Positions 1-12,700 of a DNA stretch of 64,000 nt are shown piece by piece; position 1 is the first letter of the stretch, and each line of letters starts with the position of its first letter. Source of the stretch: Pyrrhosoma nymphula (taxonomy: Eukaryota > Arthropoda > Insecta > Odonata > Coenagrionidae); assembly GCA_963573305.1 (NCBI GenBank), contig OY754331.1:94355434-94419433 (forward strand), given 5' to 3'. The notes under the pieces were generated by a model. It searched no databases. It worked only from the letters and a program-made list of their open reading frames with translations, and was not told where the DNA came from. The translations under genes and the position numbers were made by a program.

Positions 1-479
1 TAGCTTCTGCTTGCACTTTCTCCAGTAGCTTCCATGATAGAGAATACCGATGGGAGCAAGTAGCTTATTGAAGCATCTTTCCGCCAGAAAGCTCCGATGC
101 TTCGAGTTAGAGAATAGGCCCTCAGAAATCTCAGATTACCTTTCTGTATTGGGTTACAGCTGGTACTGATATTCCTCCCTCCCCTCTTGGTGCATTACTC
201 ATCCACCCAACTATCACCCGGCTCAGCTAACGCGGAGCGGAGCTTTGGCTTCCCTTGCACGTATCTTATTGTGGGAATCGTCAGGGTTGACGGTTCCCAC
301 CATAAGAAACGTGTAAACGAGCCTTTGCGGAGCCAGAGCATCAAGTTTCCTTCATGCCCTCTGCTTTGATGGTCTCGGATGGGAACATTTTCGAAGCCCG
401 GAGCGGAAGGGTTAAGACGCGGTACTCTCCGCTGCGGTTCTACTTCCTGCTTATTACGTAAATGTCTATGTAAAAATTA
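1..479. other. Unassigned DNA at window start
   Basis: I see no convincing coding exon here. The short open frames lack any recognisable domain or splice context. The stretch is more GC-balanced than its surroundings and is probably decayed repeat sequence, possibly the interior of the Tigger-like element whose end lies just downstream. Confidence 0.3.
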
Positions 480-724
480 CCTATAAATGAAGAATGCTAT
501 GTTTTTTTTCTCAATAATTCGTTCTAGAGGGGCACTTTCTATGTTTTGGGCCCAAGCGCAGACTTCGATGTACGGAGTTTTCGTAGTTAGAGGTGTTCGT
601 TACGGTAGGTTTTTTTGCGTGCATTGTCCATTGGAAGGGCCCGGGACCGGGCCAATGACTTCGAAATAGGGAGTTTTCCTTAAAATTTCGCTGTATGGGT
701 GTTCGTTGTGTGGGGGTTTTACTG
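480..724. mobile_element. Right end of a decayed Tigger/pogo-like DNA transposon
   Basis: Read on the minus strand from 724, the sequence starts CAGTAAAACCCCCACACAAC and continues with 'acgaacacc', and the target dinucleotide TA follows at 725-726. CAGTA-starting termini with a TA target are typical of the Tigger/pogo branch of Tc1/mariner. The internal motif tgttcgtta/tgttcgttg occurs twice, as expected for subterminal repeats. The left end is not seen, and there is no transposase. Confidence 0.45.
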
Positions 725-726
725 TA

Positions 727-1010
727 TCAAGATACTGTCAAAGCAAATCGAACGGTCTCAGACTTGACACAGTGGAATTTCTCCATCACAGAAATAATGA
801 AAAAAGAACTATGTAAAATTCCACTTGAGGAAGTATTATTTATTTTGACTTAGGTTTTGGCATGTTATACTGATACCTGGTGATGGTTATGATGATGATA
901 ACATGCCAAAACCTAGGTTGTAATTAATCATATTTTCTCAAGTAGAATTTAGCATAGTTCTTTTTATTACTGCAGTGTTACGTTAAAGCATTCGATTATT
1001 ATGATACAAA
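727..1010. repeat. Foldback (inverted-repeat) element, family A, copy 1
   Basis: Two arms, roughly 793-873 and 897-980, are imperfect reverse complements around a short loop. The inner arm core 'taggttttggcatgttat' (about 850-867) pairs with 'ataacatgccaaaacctagg' (898-917). The outer arm, with the motif 'aacggtctcagac' near 751, recurs in inverted orientation in the copy at 9045-9315. Long arms with no coding capacity suit a non-autonomous foldback or MITE family. Confidence 0.7.
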
Positions 1011-1487
1011 ACATTGAAGTAAGAACTTGCAGGATTGATAATATTGAAAAATCTAATAATTAACTATTCAATGTGAAAAAGAAAATTGTGCCATTAGAAT
1101 TATGAGGTTTATGTTGGACAAGATGTGCAAGTCTTGCTTTTTTATTCTTTTTGAACTCTTTGGTGATTCCTGTAGGATACCAAACTCCAGTTATATTGGA
1201 ACCTTTGGTCGAGACTGGGATTTTGTAATTCTCAGGATTTCCTGGAATCATATTTATTCAATTTTCTCAGATCTTCCTTATTAACAGTAACTGTAAATTC
1301 ACAGAAAAGCCTTCTTGAGGGTGGAATGAGTGGGGGCACGTGGTTAGGGCATGCTTATTCTTACAAAGGGACAGAGATGCACAAAATGAAGTGCCAGCAT
1401 TCAGAAGTTTGTAATTAGAGGAAGGACTGAATATCATGACTTAGAGCGTCATGTGCCTAGAATGTTGAACAGGGTCTTTTTTTTTAA
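1011..1487. other. Unassigned AT-rich DNA
   Basis: I see no exon, RNA gene or repeat boundary that I can support. Overlapping short open frames on both strands lack any domain. Confidence 0.3.
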
Positions 1488-1600
1488 GGCTTTCCCGGTG
1501 AATGCTTGTGATGTAGATTTCTCGGGATTACATATGGGTGATGTTCAACTCACCAACATCACCCGGATGGAAACCCAAGAAATCTACATCACAGGGTCTT
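1488..1600. repeat. Short perfect hairpin repeat
   Basis: The arm at 1507-1526 (tgtgatgtagatttctcggg) pairs with 1574-1593 (cccaagaaatctacatcaca) at 19 of 20 positions. An inner pair, gggtgatgtt/aacatcaccc, extends the stem around a small loop. This looks like a small foldback MITE and has no coding capacity. Confidence 0.65.
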
Positions 1601-3614
1601 TTTTACTTTGATGAACGAAATCATTTTGAGATATAAGGGTATTCAGATGTATACTGTCTGTTGTTTGGTGTCAGGGTGACATATCATAACCCTTCCTTGT
1701 CACTTTTTCATGGTAAATGAATCCATTGTAATAGTGATCGGCAAGGGTCAGTAAACATGGATCTGACACTGAACAATGCAAGGCACTGGAATAGTCATGT
1801 ATCTCATCATGAGCCATGAAAGCTTCAATGCAGGACATATATCATTTTGGCTTTGTCTTCTATAGTATTTGAGATTTTCTTAAAATGTAAACATTATTAT
1901 TGGATTTTAGGCAATTTTCCTTCATTTCTGGCCAAATGTTTTGTGGAATTCATAAACGAGATGACGTGAAAATTCCCAGAAACAGTTTCTGATGAAGTTC
2001 TCTCCCGGAAACACCGATTGAACTGTCATATTGAGCTCAGTGATGCCTTGTTTCGGTGAGCATTATTTTGCAGTAGACTGCAGACCCTATGAAAGTTCTA
2101 CGTAGGTCAGACTTTGAGAACCACTGCTGTAGGACCCAATAGTTCCTCAACCATGTCTCCCCGTTGTCCTCTAGTACCCGCCCAGATGTGAGTGAGCTTG
2201 CATCGAATGCCCCGCACATGAGACTGGGAGGCAGGGGTTGATTTGCGATTTGCCTTTTGTGCTGCCCTGTTTTTTATATCGGTGTTCCCCAGCATTTTTT
2301 CAATGTCTTTGCTTTTTTGTGTAGTCTAGATTGATAGATGTGCTAGTGAATCACTCTCACTCCTAGAGGTATGTTAATGTTCTGGCATAAGTACACCCTG
2401 ATTCATGAATGTTTTGTCGCACTTTTCCAAGTTTTTGCCATGGCTAGCATACGAAAAGTGTCTTTAAGTTTTACTTGCCGAATGCATGAGTAATGCAAAT
2501 TAGGCATCTATAAGAGGAATAAATAGGGGTACATGAATTCATCTCCATACTCCTAACACATAATATTTTGAATAATAAATTATAGCAGCAAAAAAAGCAG
2601 CTTCAGGTAACCATTTAAGAAAAAAGGAATGGTTTTGAGATTGCAGGTTTTCTGATCGTTGATTATGCTTGTCATATACCTGGGTTAATTAAGCTTCACA
2701 TTCTCCTCCACATGATGGATAAAGACTCAAGCTGTCAGACTTTAAATATTTAGGACTACTTTGGGAATAGTGGTTATACTGGATCGTCAGTGGGTGTAAA
2801 TAACAGTAAATGTAAGTGGTCATAAAAAGTGTTAAATGGCTCTCATTTGGGCTGTCTTCTTATTGGAGGTCCTTTACTTTCAACAAAGCCACTTGAAGAA
2901 CTTAACTGACATCATGTAAAATATTGCCCAAGAATACATTAAGCTTTATGAAACTCTTACACAGAAATAAGGTTAATCTACTCCATTAATTCCTGCACAA
3001 TTCACTGGTACTCTTTGTTTCTTTTGGACTGACGAAGTGGCCAGACAGATTTTTGGAGATGGCTTAGGAAGCTTTTAGGCTTCAGTTTTTACTGATCAAA
3101 TTTTGCGGGCCACGTTGTCAGAAATATCTGTTGTTGTTCCGCAGGTGGATTAAAAAAATTACTAAGAATTCCAGGCCCGATTCTCCCTCAGGGCTAATCT
3201 CTGTGAGTTTGAGGAACGTTAAAAGTCCTTAAATAGTCACCCATCCTCATCCTCTATAAAGTCTCCCACACCCTGTGCTTCAGTGCAGGCGATGGTTGTC
3301 AACACCCTTAGAAATGACATTGTGCATTGGCTCCCACTTCATGTGATTTATTTTTGTTACCCAATGCTCCTGTCAATGTCCATTTTTGTTTGTTTTGAAA
3401 TCAACCTCTCACTTGAGGCTCAAAAGCTGGATACATTGGTGTTAAGTCAATTGGAATCTGCAGATTTTCTCTCGAGTTGTTTACCTAGCACCACTTCGTC
3501 TAGAGCTGTTTTTCTATAGGCTCTGTCTACTTTCTCTCTCTCTCTCTTTCTCGGTCCCTGAAATCCCTCCACCCACTCCCCCTCGGCGCTCGACGACCAT
3601 TGCGCTCCGTACAG
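1597..3614. other. Unassigned upstream or intronic DNA
   Basis: This 2-kb AT-rich stretch lies before the first exon I can defend. A CT-rich run at about 3530-3550 probably serves as the polypyrimidine tract of the exon starting near 3615. I see no other exon, although a 5' exon of the acidic-protein gene could lie here or before the window. Confidence 0.3.
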
Positions 3615-3700
3615 TTGTGACTGCTATCACAGGGTTGTTAGCCGAGGTGGATCATCAGCGAGAAATACTCGAAGGAAAGAAACAAACAGAGCAGTCTGAG
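3615..3700 (+). CDS. Exon of the acidic-protein gene (first one visible)
   Basis: This exon ends GAG|gtactg at 3700 in phase 0. Two acceptors 18 nt apart (AG at 3613-3614 and at 3631-3632) both keep frame, so either could be used, adding or dropping six residues. It encodes a hydrophobic-then-charged segment ending 'KKQTEQSE', which continues directly into 'VHDASSVSKDG' of the next exon. The frame stays open upstream into a CT repeat, so the boundary is uncertain. Confidence 0.5.
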
Positions 3701-6700
3701 GTACTGTTTTAACCATAGCTGTCTTATTCAGCCACTAAAGTCATCTCTCAAAACGCCTTGATGACTGCTTGCTTTCAATATCAGTCACAAATTTGGATAT
3801 GGCTTTCTCCAGAAATTCAATAATTACATCATAGGAATGTACTTTTTTAATGGCTTCATTTGTCATTCATGTTTCTCACCCTGCTTTGATGTTAAGAATT
3901 ATTTGACATGAATTACACATCCCATAGCTGCTATTAACAAGACCTTACCTAGTGATATGAATTTTCTGTTGTAAATAACAGGCATTACCTCTCGCTCATT
4001 TTGTAACTCAGTAGCAGACCTTTCAAAAAGTGTAAGAGATCATACTTCATCTGAACTAGGGAAATAGCTGTGCTTAAATGTTCATTGTAAAGGGATGGTT
4101 TATTTTTCTTCAATACACAATGATGAAAAATAACTTTTTGATTTATAACTCTGAATTCAGAAAAGTATGATACTTATGTGTTGGCCCAGATAGTGAGTAA
4201 TGTCTCAGGGATTTTTGTGGAGGAAATAAATTGGTTTTAGGAAATATTGTAGGTGGCTGCCTTGAGTCTTTAATTGTTAGTATTTGCATCCTCCTTGTTA
4301 GGTAATTGCATGTCTCTCAATTCAAGTAACCTTCATTTTTAGTGGAAAGAAGTAAATTTTGTATGTACTTACCTTAGATTTGTTAGTACCCCTGCTTATA
4401 CTTATAAGCATAGTACATAGTACATACTTTTTTACCCTCTTTCAATGCCTGCATAATATTTTAATTGAAATATATAATTTCTGTCAGTGTTATACAGATA
4501 TCTGTTTTGGCATATTATTTATGCATGTTTTGTCGTCTTTCCCGCTGTAGCATAGTAAGTGAATCATATGTGTTCAATATTTAAAATCTTTTTAAGATTG
4601 CCTTGGCTGCTTTTGTATGATTTGGCATCATGTATGTCTTAGGTTTAATGATTCACAACAAGCATCTGCTTTCAACAAACAAAATTCCAATTTTTTAATG
4701 AAAGTCCATTGAAGTTTTTCCCTTGTAAAGTATTTGGTGAAGTTCAGAAAATGTTGTTTGACTTCGTAGGTTACCGTTTAGGTACCCTGTGTAGGCTGCA
4801 CTTCATCACCCTAAAATTATGACCAAAGGTAGGATGCAGCCTATTTCCATTAGAATAATTTTAATTATAATAATGCTTTATTGTCTTAATATATTTTCAA
4901 TCATCATCAATATGATAGTTTGTGGGAAATGGATCCGTATTCATGAAAGTAAATATTTGGCCAGCATGCAGATTGATATAGAATTTCAATAGTTCATTGG
5001 AGGGTATCGTGGAATTGAAAAGTCTAATAAATTGTATTTCTCTTGGACACATTTTTCAAACTATCAAAACTTCTGTGGCCTCTTTTTATGAAAGGTTATT
5101 TTGTTAATATTGGTGTGATTATAATTATATGACTGCCATATCTCTTCCTCTGAAAATGAAAGAGACATTTTTGTAAAAAAGTAATGAATTTAATGGCCGT
5201 CTATCCCAAAAATACCATGATAGATAATTATATTGGCTTGTGGATACATATGAGAGGATAAACTGATTATGCAACACCTATCCTCAATATATTTTCTGAT
5301 CCATTATGTTTGAGTTAATTGGTATGTATTAATATTCCATGGAGTTATCCTGGACTGTCAGATTTTCTACTCTCCTTTTAATTATGTATGTTCATCAAAA
5401 CCTACTATTTTCTCTTGGTGTTAGCCAACATGTTCTCCGTCATTCTGTCATGTGTCCAAGGTATTCCATTGATTGGTAATCATTCCATGCCATGGATTGC
5501 TGTAAGAGTATTGAATTATGTCACTTTTGATTTTCACTGTTCAAAAATGCCACTACATATAGGAGGCTATTATGTATCTAACTTTTTTCTCCTGTCATAA
5601 ATGCATGGTAGGATGAACTTCTACCTAGAATGCATTTTCCTGTTGTGAAACCATAATAAGGAAGGTCTCCCTCATTGTATGAGTATGTCTGCCAAGTGTG
5701 GTATGAAATAATGTGTTGGCATATTTTTGTGTTTTTGTGCATGACAATACAGTGATTACCAAATTTTTATTTAGTGTATTGTTTATAATTTCTGTTAGAT
5801 AGTGAGCATTTTTTAAATTTTCCTCATTCGTATGCACCTACTTCTTAAGATATTTGACCATCATCATGTTTGTTATGTGTATTCACCTATTTTTACTTTT
5901 GGAAGTTTGTTTTTGTTCGGTGTATAATATTTGAATGCTTGTTAAGATAGTGTGTTAGATAATGAAATATGCAAATCAGAGTACATATGCACCAAGTTTA
6001 TAGTTTTGAACTTGATTAGCAAATCCATTGATAAGGTCTTGTTTATCATTCTATTAACAACATGGCCTAATGCTTTTTCCATATTAACAGTTGATAATCA
6101 ATTGTGTCACTAAACTTCTTAATTTTTTATGCTATGGAAAAGTAAGATTTAAGCATTCTGATGAAATTAATGCAATGGTAGAGTACCACTATAGCATATT
6201 ATCCCTGTTCAATAATTTTTATCATCATTAACTACTCTGCCATGTTTGAATTTTTGTTTTCAATCAGTTTTATATGTAGGTACTTCATTACTTTCCATTA
6301 GTTGAGTTCTGAATTGTCTTGTTCTCCCTATATGCATAATTTTGTAATTAGTATACATTTTATAATTTATTTAGTAGGTCATTTCATTGCATCGCTTCTG
6401 GAACAAAGTTACTACGTACTTGTATAAGTACTTAATTTTGAAAGTTTTTTCTCATGAATTTATTGGGGGTTGATTTGAGTTTGGAAAAGTCATTTATTCC
6501 TGAAGAAGTATGAAATTAGCCAAATATGAGTAAAATGTTTCTATTGTTATTTGTTAAGTAAGTTTTTACTTGCTCTGAGTTAAGAATAAAACCACAAAGG
6601 AACATAATCCTATGTCTGAAAATTAGAACACCCTGTGAATTACAGATGTAATTTGGTCACATGTAATTTGAATTTTTAAATACATACAACATTCTCTGTT

Positions 6701-9700
6701 CTGCAGGTTCATGATGCATCATCTGTTTCAAAAGATGGTAGTGAAATCAAATCAGCCAAGGACGACTCTGCAGATAAGCAATTGGACGGAGTTGATGGAG
6801 GTGTTTCTGCGGAAAAGACCCAGGTATGCAATGGTGAACAAAAAGAATTTAAAAATGATGTAGATGCTATTGCGGAGGCTCCTGTAACATCCTCGAAAGC
6901 CGAGACTGTTAGAGAGACTGCACCGAAAAGCAGCAGCAAGGAATCCACTCCGCTGCTGACTGATGCTGACCGCCAGGTCAAAGTTCTAGGCATGGAAGCT
7001 ACAGCATCATGGGGCAGCCCCGGGGCGACTAGTCACAGACCGCCGACCCCAGTGCTGGCACCATCAGGGACCACAACCTCTCGCAGCTCCACTCCCATTC
7101 CTGTGTCCTCCGAGTCGACCATTTTCCTCGAAGGAGGAGTCATGCCTTCTCACTCGAGCCTCTTGGTGTCCGAGTCGGAGTGCGAAACCTTCCCAATGCC
7201 GCGGGGAACGGTGGACGACGAGGAGGATGAAGATGGAGACGAAAGCCCCATCGTGCTCAGCGGGAAGGTGACCCTGTCCCTCATCCGAATGGACCCGGGC
7301 AGCACCGAGCCTTCTTCAGGAGAGAAGGCGATGACGGTTGGCGAGGAGCTCGTAGTGATGAGGAATGCAGACGAGGGGATGAGGGAAGTGTTGGATGGGA
7401 ACTGCGAAGCTCCCGTTGACAGCGTGGCTTTGGAGGAGAGCCAGGACGGAGATGGGGTGGACCATTTTTTAGGGAAGCAGGGGGAGGAGGAAGAGGATGA
7501 TGACTTGGCCGTCGAGGAAGGATCTGGGGAGGAGGATGAGGTGGAGGAGCTGGAGCACGACGCGGACGTAAGCAGAAGCCCAAGTGGTGTGGCGGTGGTT
7601 GAGAAAGAGAGAGAGAGTTTTCTTGCTGTCCTGCTTGACTTGGTTCAACTGGAATGCGATCGCTTGTGTACCACTGTTTACTAACTTCTTCCAAAAGATC
7701 CTTCTTTCCCTCCTATTCGGAGGTGTTGAATGTTTTCTAGCCCCATCTTTGGAAAAGAATTCAAGATTGAGGAAGAAAACAGTAGTTTGTGCCTGCTGAT
7801 TTTTTATCTGTTTTCTCTTCTCTTGTCTTTATTAACGACATATCAGTTTTCTTCACATCATATCTCACTTGAGTTTCATTTGACTTTGGTCATAGTCATC
7901 TCCCAGCTTTTTCAGCAATACTGAATATTCTTCATATCTTTTGCTATAAGCCAAATATGTACTCCATTTGTTCACATCTTAAACCCTGTCAACATCCCAC
8001 TAAACAGCATAGAAAAAATGTTCATTTTGTAGTAATTTCATTGATAGATTGTTACCGTATTAACTTTCTGTACATAAATCTTGTCATTGTTTTCATTGAT
8101 GCCCATTATTAGTTTTCAAAGATTATTAGATTGATAATACAAAACTGGAAGCCAAAATTTATATTTTGTGTATCAGCTTGAATCTTAGAGTAATTTTGTG
8201 TACATACATATTTGATAGAAAGTATTGTTCATGAACAAGATTGGTAATTCTATTTGGTAAATGCATATTTCTGAAGCAACTTGCTTCATTACATTTCATA
8301 AAAATATAACCCAGAGACCAAAATACTTGTTGTTAGCAACATCATGAGTGTAAGTATCATTTAAGAACCAAGAAAGTGTTCCATGCTTGTGTGTTTTTGA
8401 TGTCCTCATGTATGTTTTAACCATTTGTCTGCATGGCATTTGTTGTTTAAAGGCGAGTTCAATTTTTACAAGGGCCATCAGGAAGTGGGAAAATCTTGAG
8501 CTAAACACAAAAGTTTTTTAGTTCATTTTTTAGTATGAGAAAGAGCAATAAGCTTGCTGAGTTCAGCAGTTAAGAATTTTTATTTTTCATCACATTTTTA
8601 TTCCTTTGGCCTTCCCTTAAATCTTTAACTCTGTTCTGGTTCTCAGTGCTAAATAATTATTCACCCATGGATAACCTGATCTGTCGCAGTAACCTGCTAG
8701 AAGTTGACATATTTTAATGCTGGAATTTAGGGCATCAAGGTGAAAAAATTGCTGAATCTCCTTGTTTCGTGTTGGTTTTGCGATATTTGTACAGTGAAAT
8801 TGGCCAAATGGAATGTATTAATATTGCAAAAGGATGTACCAAGTGTATTTGTCAGTGGTAGGTCCTAATACGAAACTTAGAAATTAAATCTAATGTATTT
8901 CTCAATGAATAATCTCCGTGGATTATCATCAGTAGAGATAAATATGGTTTTGTGTAGCTGATATGCTAAAATATTGACCACAAAAAAGTAACGTTATATA
9001 GTGAATGGACTCTTAGTCAAAGGTAGGTCTTCACTGGCGGTGAAAAAGAAGGAATTTCTCAACTCATACTTGAGTATATATGTACTTGCTTGAGTATAAA
9101 TGGCATGTGAAAATCCACTAGAGAAAATATAATTTATTTTGACCTAGGTTTTGGCTTGTTATGCCATCATCAGATATCGGCATAACATGCCAAAACCTAG
9201 GTCGAAGGTCATTTTCTCAAGTGAAATTTCACAGTTCTCTTTTCATTACTTCGATGATCGAGAAATTCTACATAGTCATGTCTGAGACCGTTCAATTTTC
9301 TTTGAAGTAACTTGATTCTTGGCTCATCCTGTCACACCATCATCACATTTAAGAACTGGAGCATTCATTATCAAGGCATGGGGTAATAAAATGGAAAACA
9401 TATATTTAGCTGTGGTAGAGGTACCTTCTCCATTTGCTACATATGTGTACAGTTGCACTTCTTAACCTTAGGTATAACAGCAGTTAGGTTATCTGTCTGC
9501 TAGTGAAATACCCTTCTTAGATGTGACCTTTGGAGCAAAGAAGTCATTGTTTAATTTTGTAGACTGGTATAAGAATTTAACCCTCTGAAATAGACTTTGC
9601 TAGGAAATGAGGTGTAGGTAGTTAAAAAGAAGAATCAAAGGTGACCATAAAAATGAAGAATAAGGAAAGACCAGGTTTGTCAATAAGGCCTAACATTAAT

Positions 9701-12700
9701 TCATAGCAAAATTTTAAGGAAATAGATGAAAATAAGTTGCCAGAAGTTTATTTTGTAGCTTATAAGTGGAAATTCAGTTTTTAAATCTTAAAGTTTCATA
9801 GTGGAGCTAATTATTATCCCATTTTGTCACTTATGAGCAAAAGAATGAATTTGCATGAATAATTCAGGGATTTGGGTATTTAGTCACACAACACCTCGGC
9901 CATCTCGATCTCATGGCATACATTTCATATGGTAGTCATTGCTAATTTATTGCAGCAAATAATTTTATAACATTATTGTATTTTATTCTAATGAAGAAGT
10001 AACAAATGCATTTTTTTTCTGGAATAACAGAGAAAGCAAAACTACTGTTCGGCTTCAGTAGCTGATTGAAAAACTACCAGTACCTGTACTAGTGCAAAAT
10101 AATATTTTTAACCTAAACTAACTCAGTGATATCATTGCCGTGCCTCTGATTGGATGAAATTTAACTTTGCTCTCGGCAAAGTTCTCCCTATCCTATGCAT
10201 TGCTTTTGCCTTCCTATAAAGAATAAGTAACTATGAACAAAGTTGCACAATTTTTTCAATATGCATAACAGTTTGTTTCTTAAAGTGTGGTTTTAGAACT
10301 AATATCTTTAATAGAAATTAATTTCATAAAGCATTCAGTAAATTATTGGCTTCCAAATTTGAATATTCGAGAGACTTAATAGTTTGACGTGAAAGGCATA
10401 AAATTAAAATTATAATTTATTTTATCCAAGAAAGCTGTAGCTTCTCTCAAATCTGCAAGAAATACGTATGGTTTCTCTGTGGTCAGAGTTAACAAGCTTT
10501 GCCTATTGCTATGCCAGATTTTTTCAAATAATCATGAATGTGCTGTTGATGAATATATCTATTTTCTTTGTTTTTTTAATCTTGATTTCATTTGCCTTTC
10601 AAACGCTTTGGTTGGAGGTTTTTTATTTCCTCTGGGTTCATTAAAGAATAAACTGTCACATACTCACAGGTGAGGGAATTCACTCATAGACCTTGACCTT
10701 TTTAGCAAATCTCTATCAAATATTTTATGCTGGTGGTGCCTCGATAGGTTGATGTGCAAATCAGTGAAAACATTTTGTTTGTGTTATCAGAGACTTGTGG
10801 CGGCTGTAGAATATTTGAGACTACTCTTCCGATTTTGAGGTTCACTGCATCATCATACCTAATCACGTTTCCCTATTCAGTCCTATTTTCAATCCTGGTG
10901 CCATAAAGCCACACACCCTTGCGGTAGCTTGTAGGGTGATATTTAGGTGTAGAATCTCAATTTCTATGTACATATGTTGCATTATAGCAACCACCTCCAA
11001 ATCATGCATTTTATTGTTATATTTGAATAGGACAATGGTCGGGAAACTGTTGATTGTGTGCTTCCAGTAGCTTACAGGGATAGTTTTGGTTGCGGTGAAT
11101 CCAATGTAAGAATCGATTTTTGCTGACCTCTGGAATTGGATGATCTATTGTCATGGCTTCTTCTATTGTGTGCCACATAGGTGATACATATACATATAGT
11201 GATGTGGTTGAGTAAAGGAAGAGATTGTCTTGAAATCTTGTAGGAGAATTATTGATTGAATGGATTATAGTGTATTGATGACAATTTATGTGGCACAAAC
11301 GTACTTTGAAATTGATTGTAATGGGGACGTTTACTCGGAACCCAAATTGCTATTTTATTTAGATGTTAGATGGAAACAAAAAATGAATTTTAGCGAAAAA
11401 ATCAATCTTCTAACCGTAGCCATTCACTCATAAATTGAAAATTAAAATATGCAAAAGGTGACGCCCATCGAATAAGCTGCGCTGAGACCTTCTACGTCAT
11501 CCACATGTACGTCACACACGTCATCCTGGTTAATTCGCATCCTAATTAACCCGATCCCGGTTAGCCAAGAGTCTACTGTACAGTAAAGCCTTGCTTTTAT
11601 GCACATTGATTTTACTTTACTGTTGATTTTTCATGGCGACATTAAGGTCCAGCCAGGAAGCATATGGTATTTCAATGGTAAACTCATGGTTTTACCTAGT
11701 CTTTTTTACCTAGTTTTACCAGACTTCAGTCCCTACGATCAAATTTTCCTCATTTTTACTTAGTTTTGCAATGCATCATAATAATTGTGAGCAAAGCTAT
11801 TCAATGTGAGAGCCAATCCCAACATGTTAACAAGTGTAAATAACTATGTTCTCAATTTTCCTGCTACATGCCTAGAAAATACTGCACTTAATGCTCGGTC
11901 TGCCGAACTGAATAATTTTGGCAGAAATTCAAGTACATATATCATAATCCGTGTCGGAGTAGTATGCCTTGAATTTGGAGACTATTTTGCTACTTTTTTC
12001 TGGTTTTACCATGGAGATGCAAAGTCTTACATGAAAACAATATAACGATCGATATATCACAGAAGCAATGAAAACTATATACGTACTGTATATGTCTGAA
12101 TATGCCCCTCATTTTTTGCCAAATATAGGTAGTCGAAATGGGGAAAGGGAGCTATTTTCGATCATTAACCTTTAAATGCCCAATTTAAATGCCGAAAAGG
12201 AGACCTTCACTGCCTGATTTCATTTTGGTTCTTTAACTTTTTCTTGCACTAACTTTGATAATCTGTCATATTTTGCGAACCATGTGAGATAAATTAACCA
12301 AATAAGTGTTATTCATTAAAGGGCTTGCTTTATCTTATAATAGTTATCTGATTACATTGGTAGGCGAAATACGAATGAAAATCGTTGTTGCTTTGGGATA
12401 AAGAATGGAAATAATTTGCTCTATTATGCATTTTTACTTAATTATTTTTATAAATGCTAACAAAAACGATATTACTTCTCTTAGTTAGCCTTTGACTTTT
12501 AACTCCTTGATTTTACATACTGCCTCATTTTTAGTCCTGCCATCTATTTACAATTGAGGTTTTACTGTATCTGGAGATGTGGGATCAAATTCTAGATAAT
12601 CAACCAGGTAATATCATTTTTGTTCTTCAGTTTTTGGAAGTTAGACATTATGTGGTCTGGGCTTGTGCATAATTGTGAAATGTGCATCTTGTTGTATGTT

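Noticed and set aside
3530..3550. CT microsatellite as a separate repeat feature
   Set aside because: It is short and fits the polypyrimidine tract of the downstream acceptor.
7568..7684. Extension of the large acidic exon to a stop at 7682-7684
   Set aside because: GAC|gtaagc at 7567 is a strong donor in phase 0 and joins cleanly to the phase-0 exon at 14724; the extension is low-complexity and ends in a hydrophobic tail unlike the rest.
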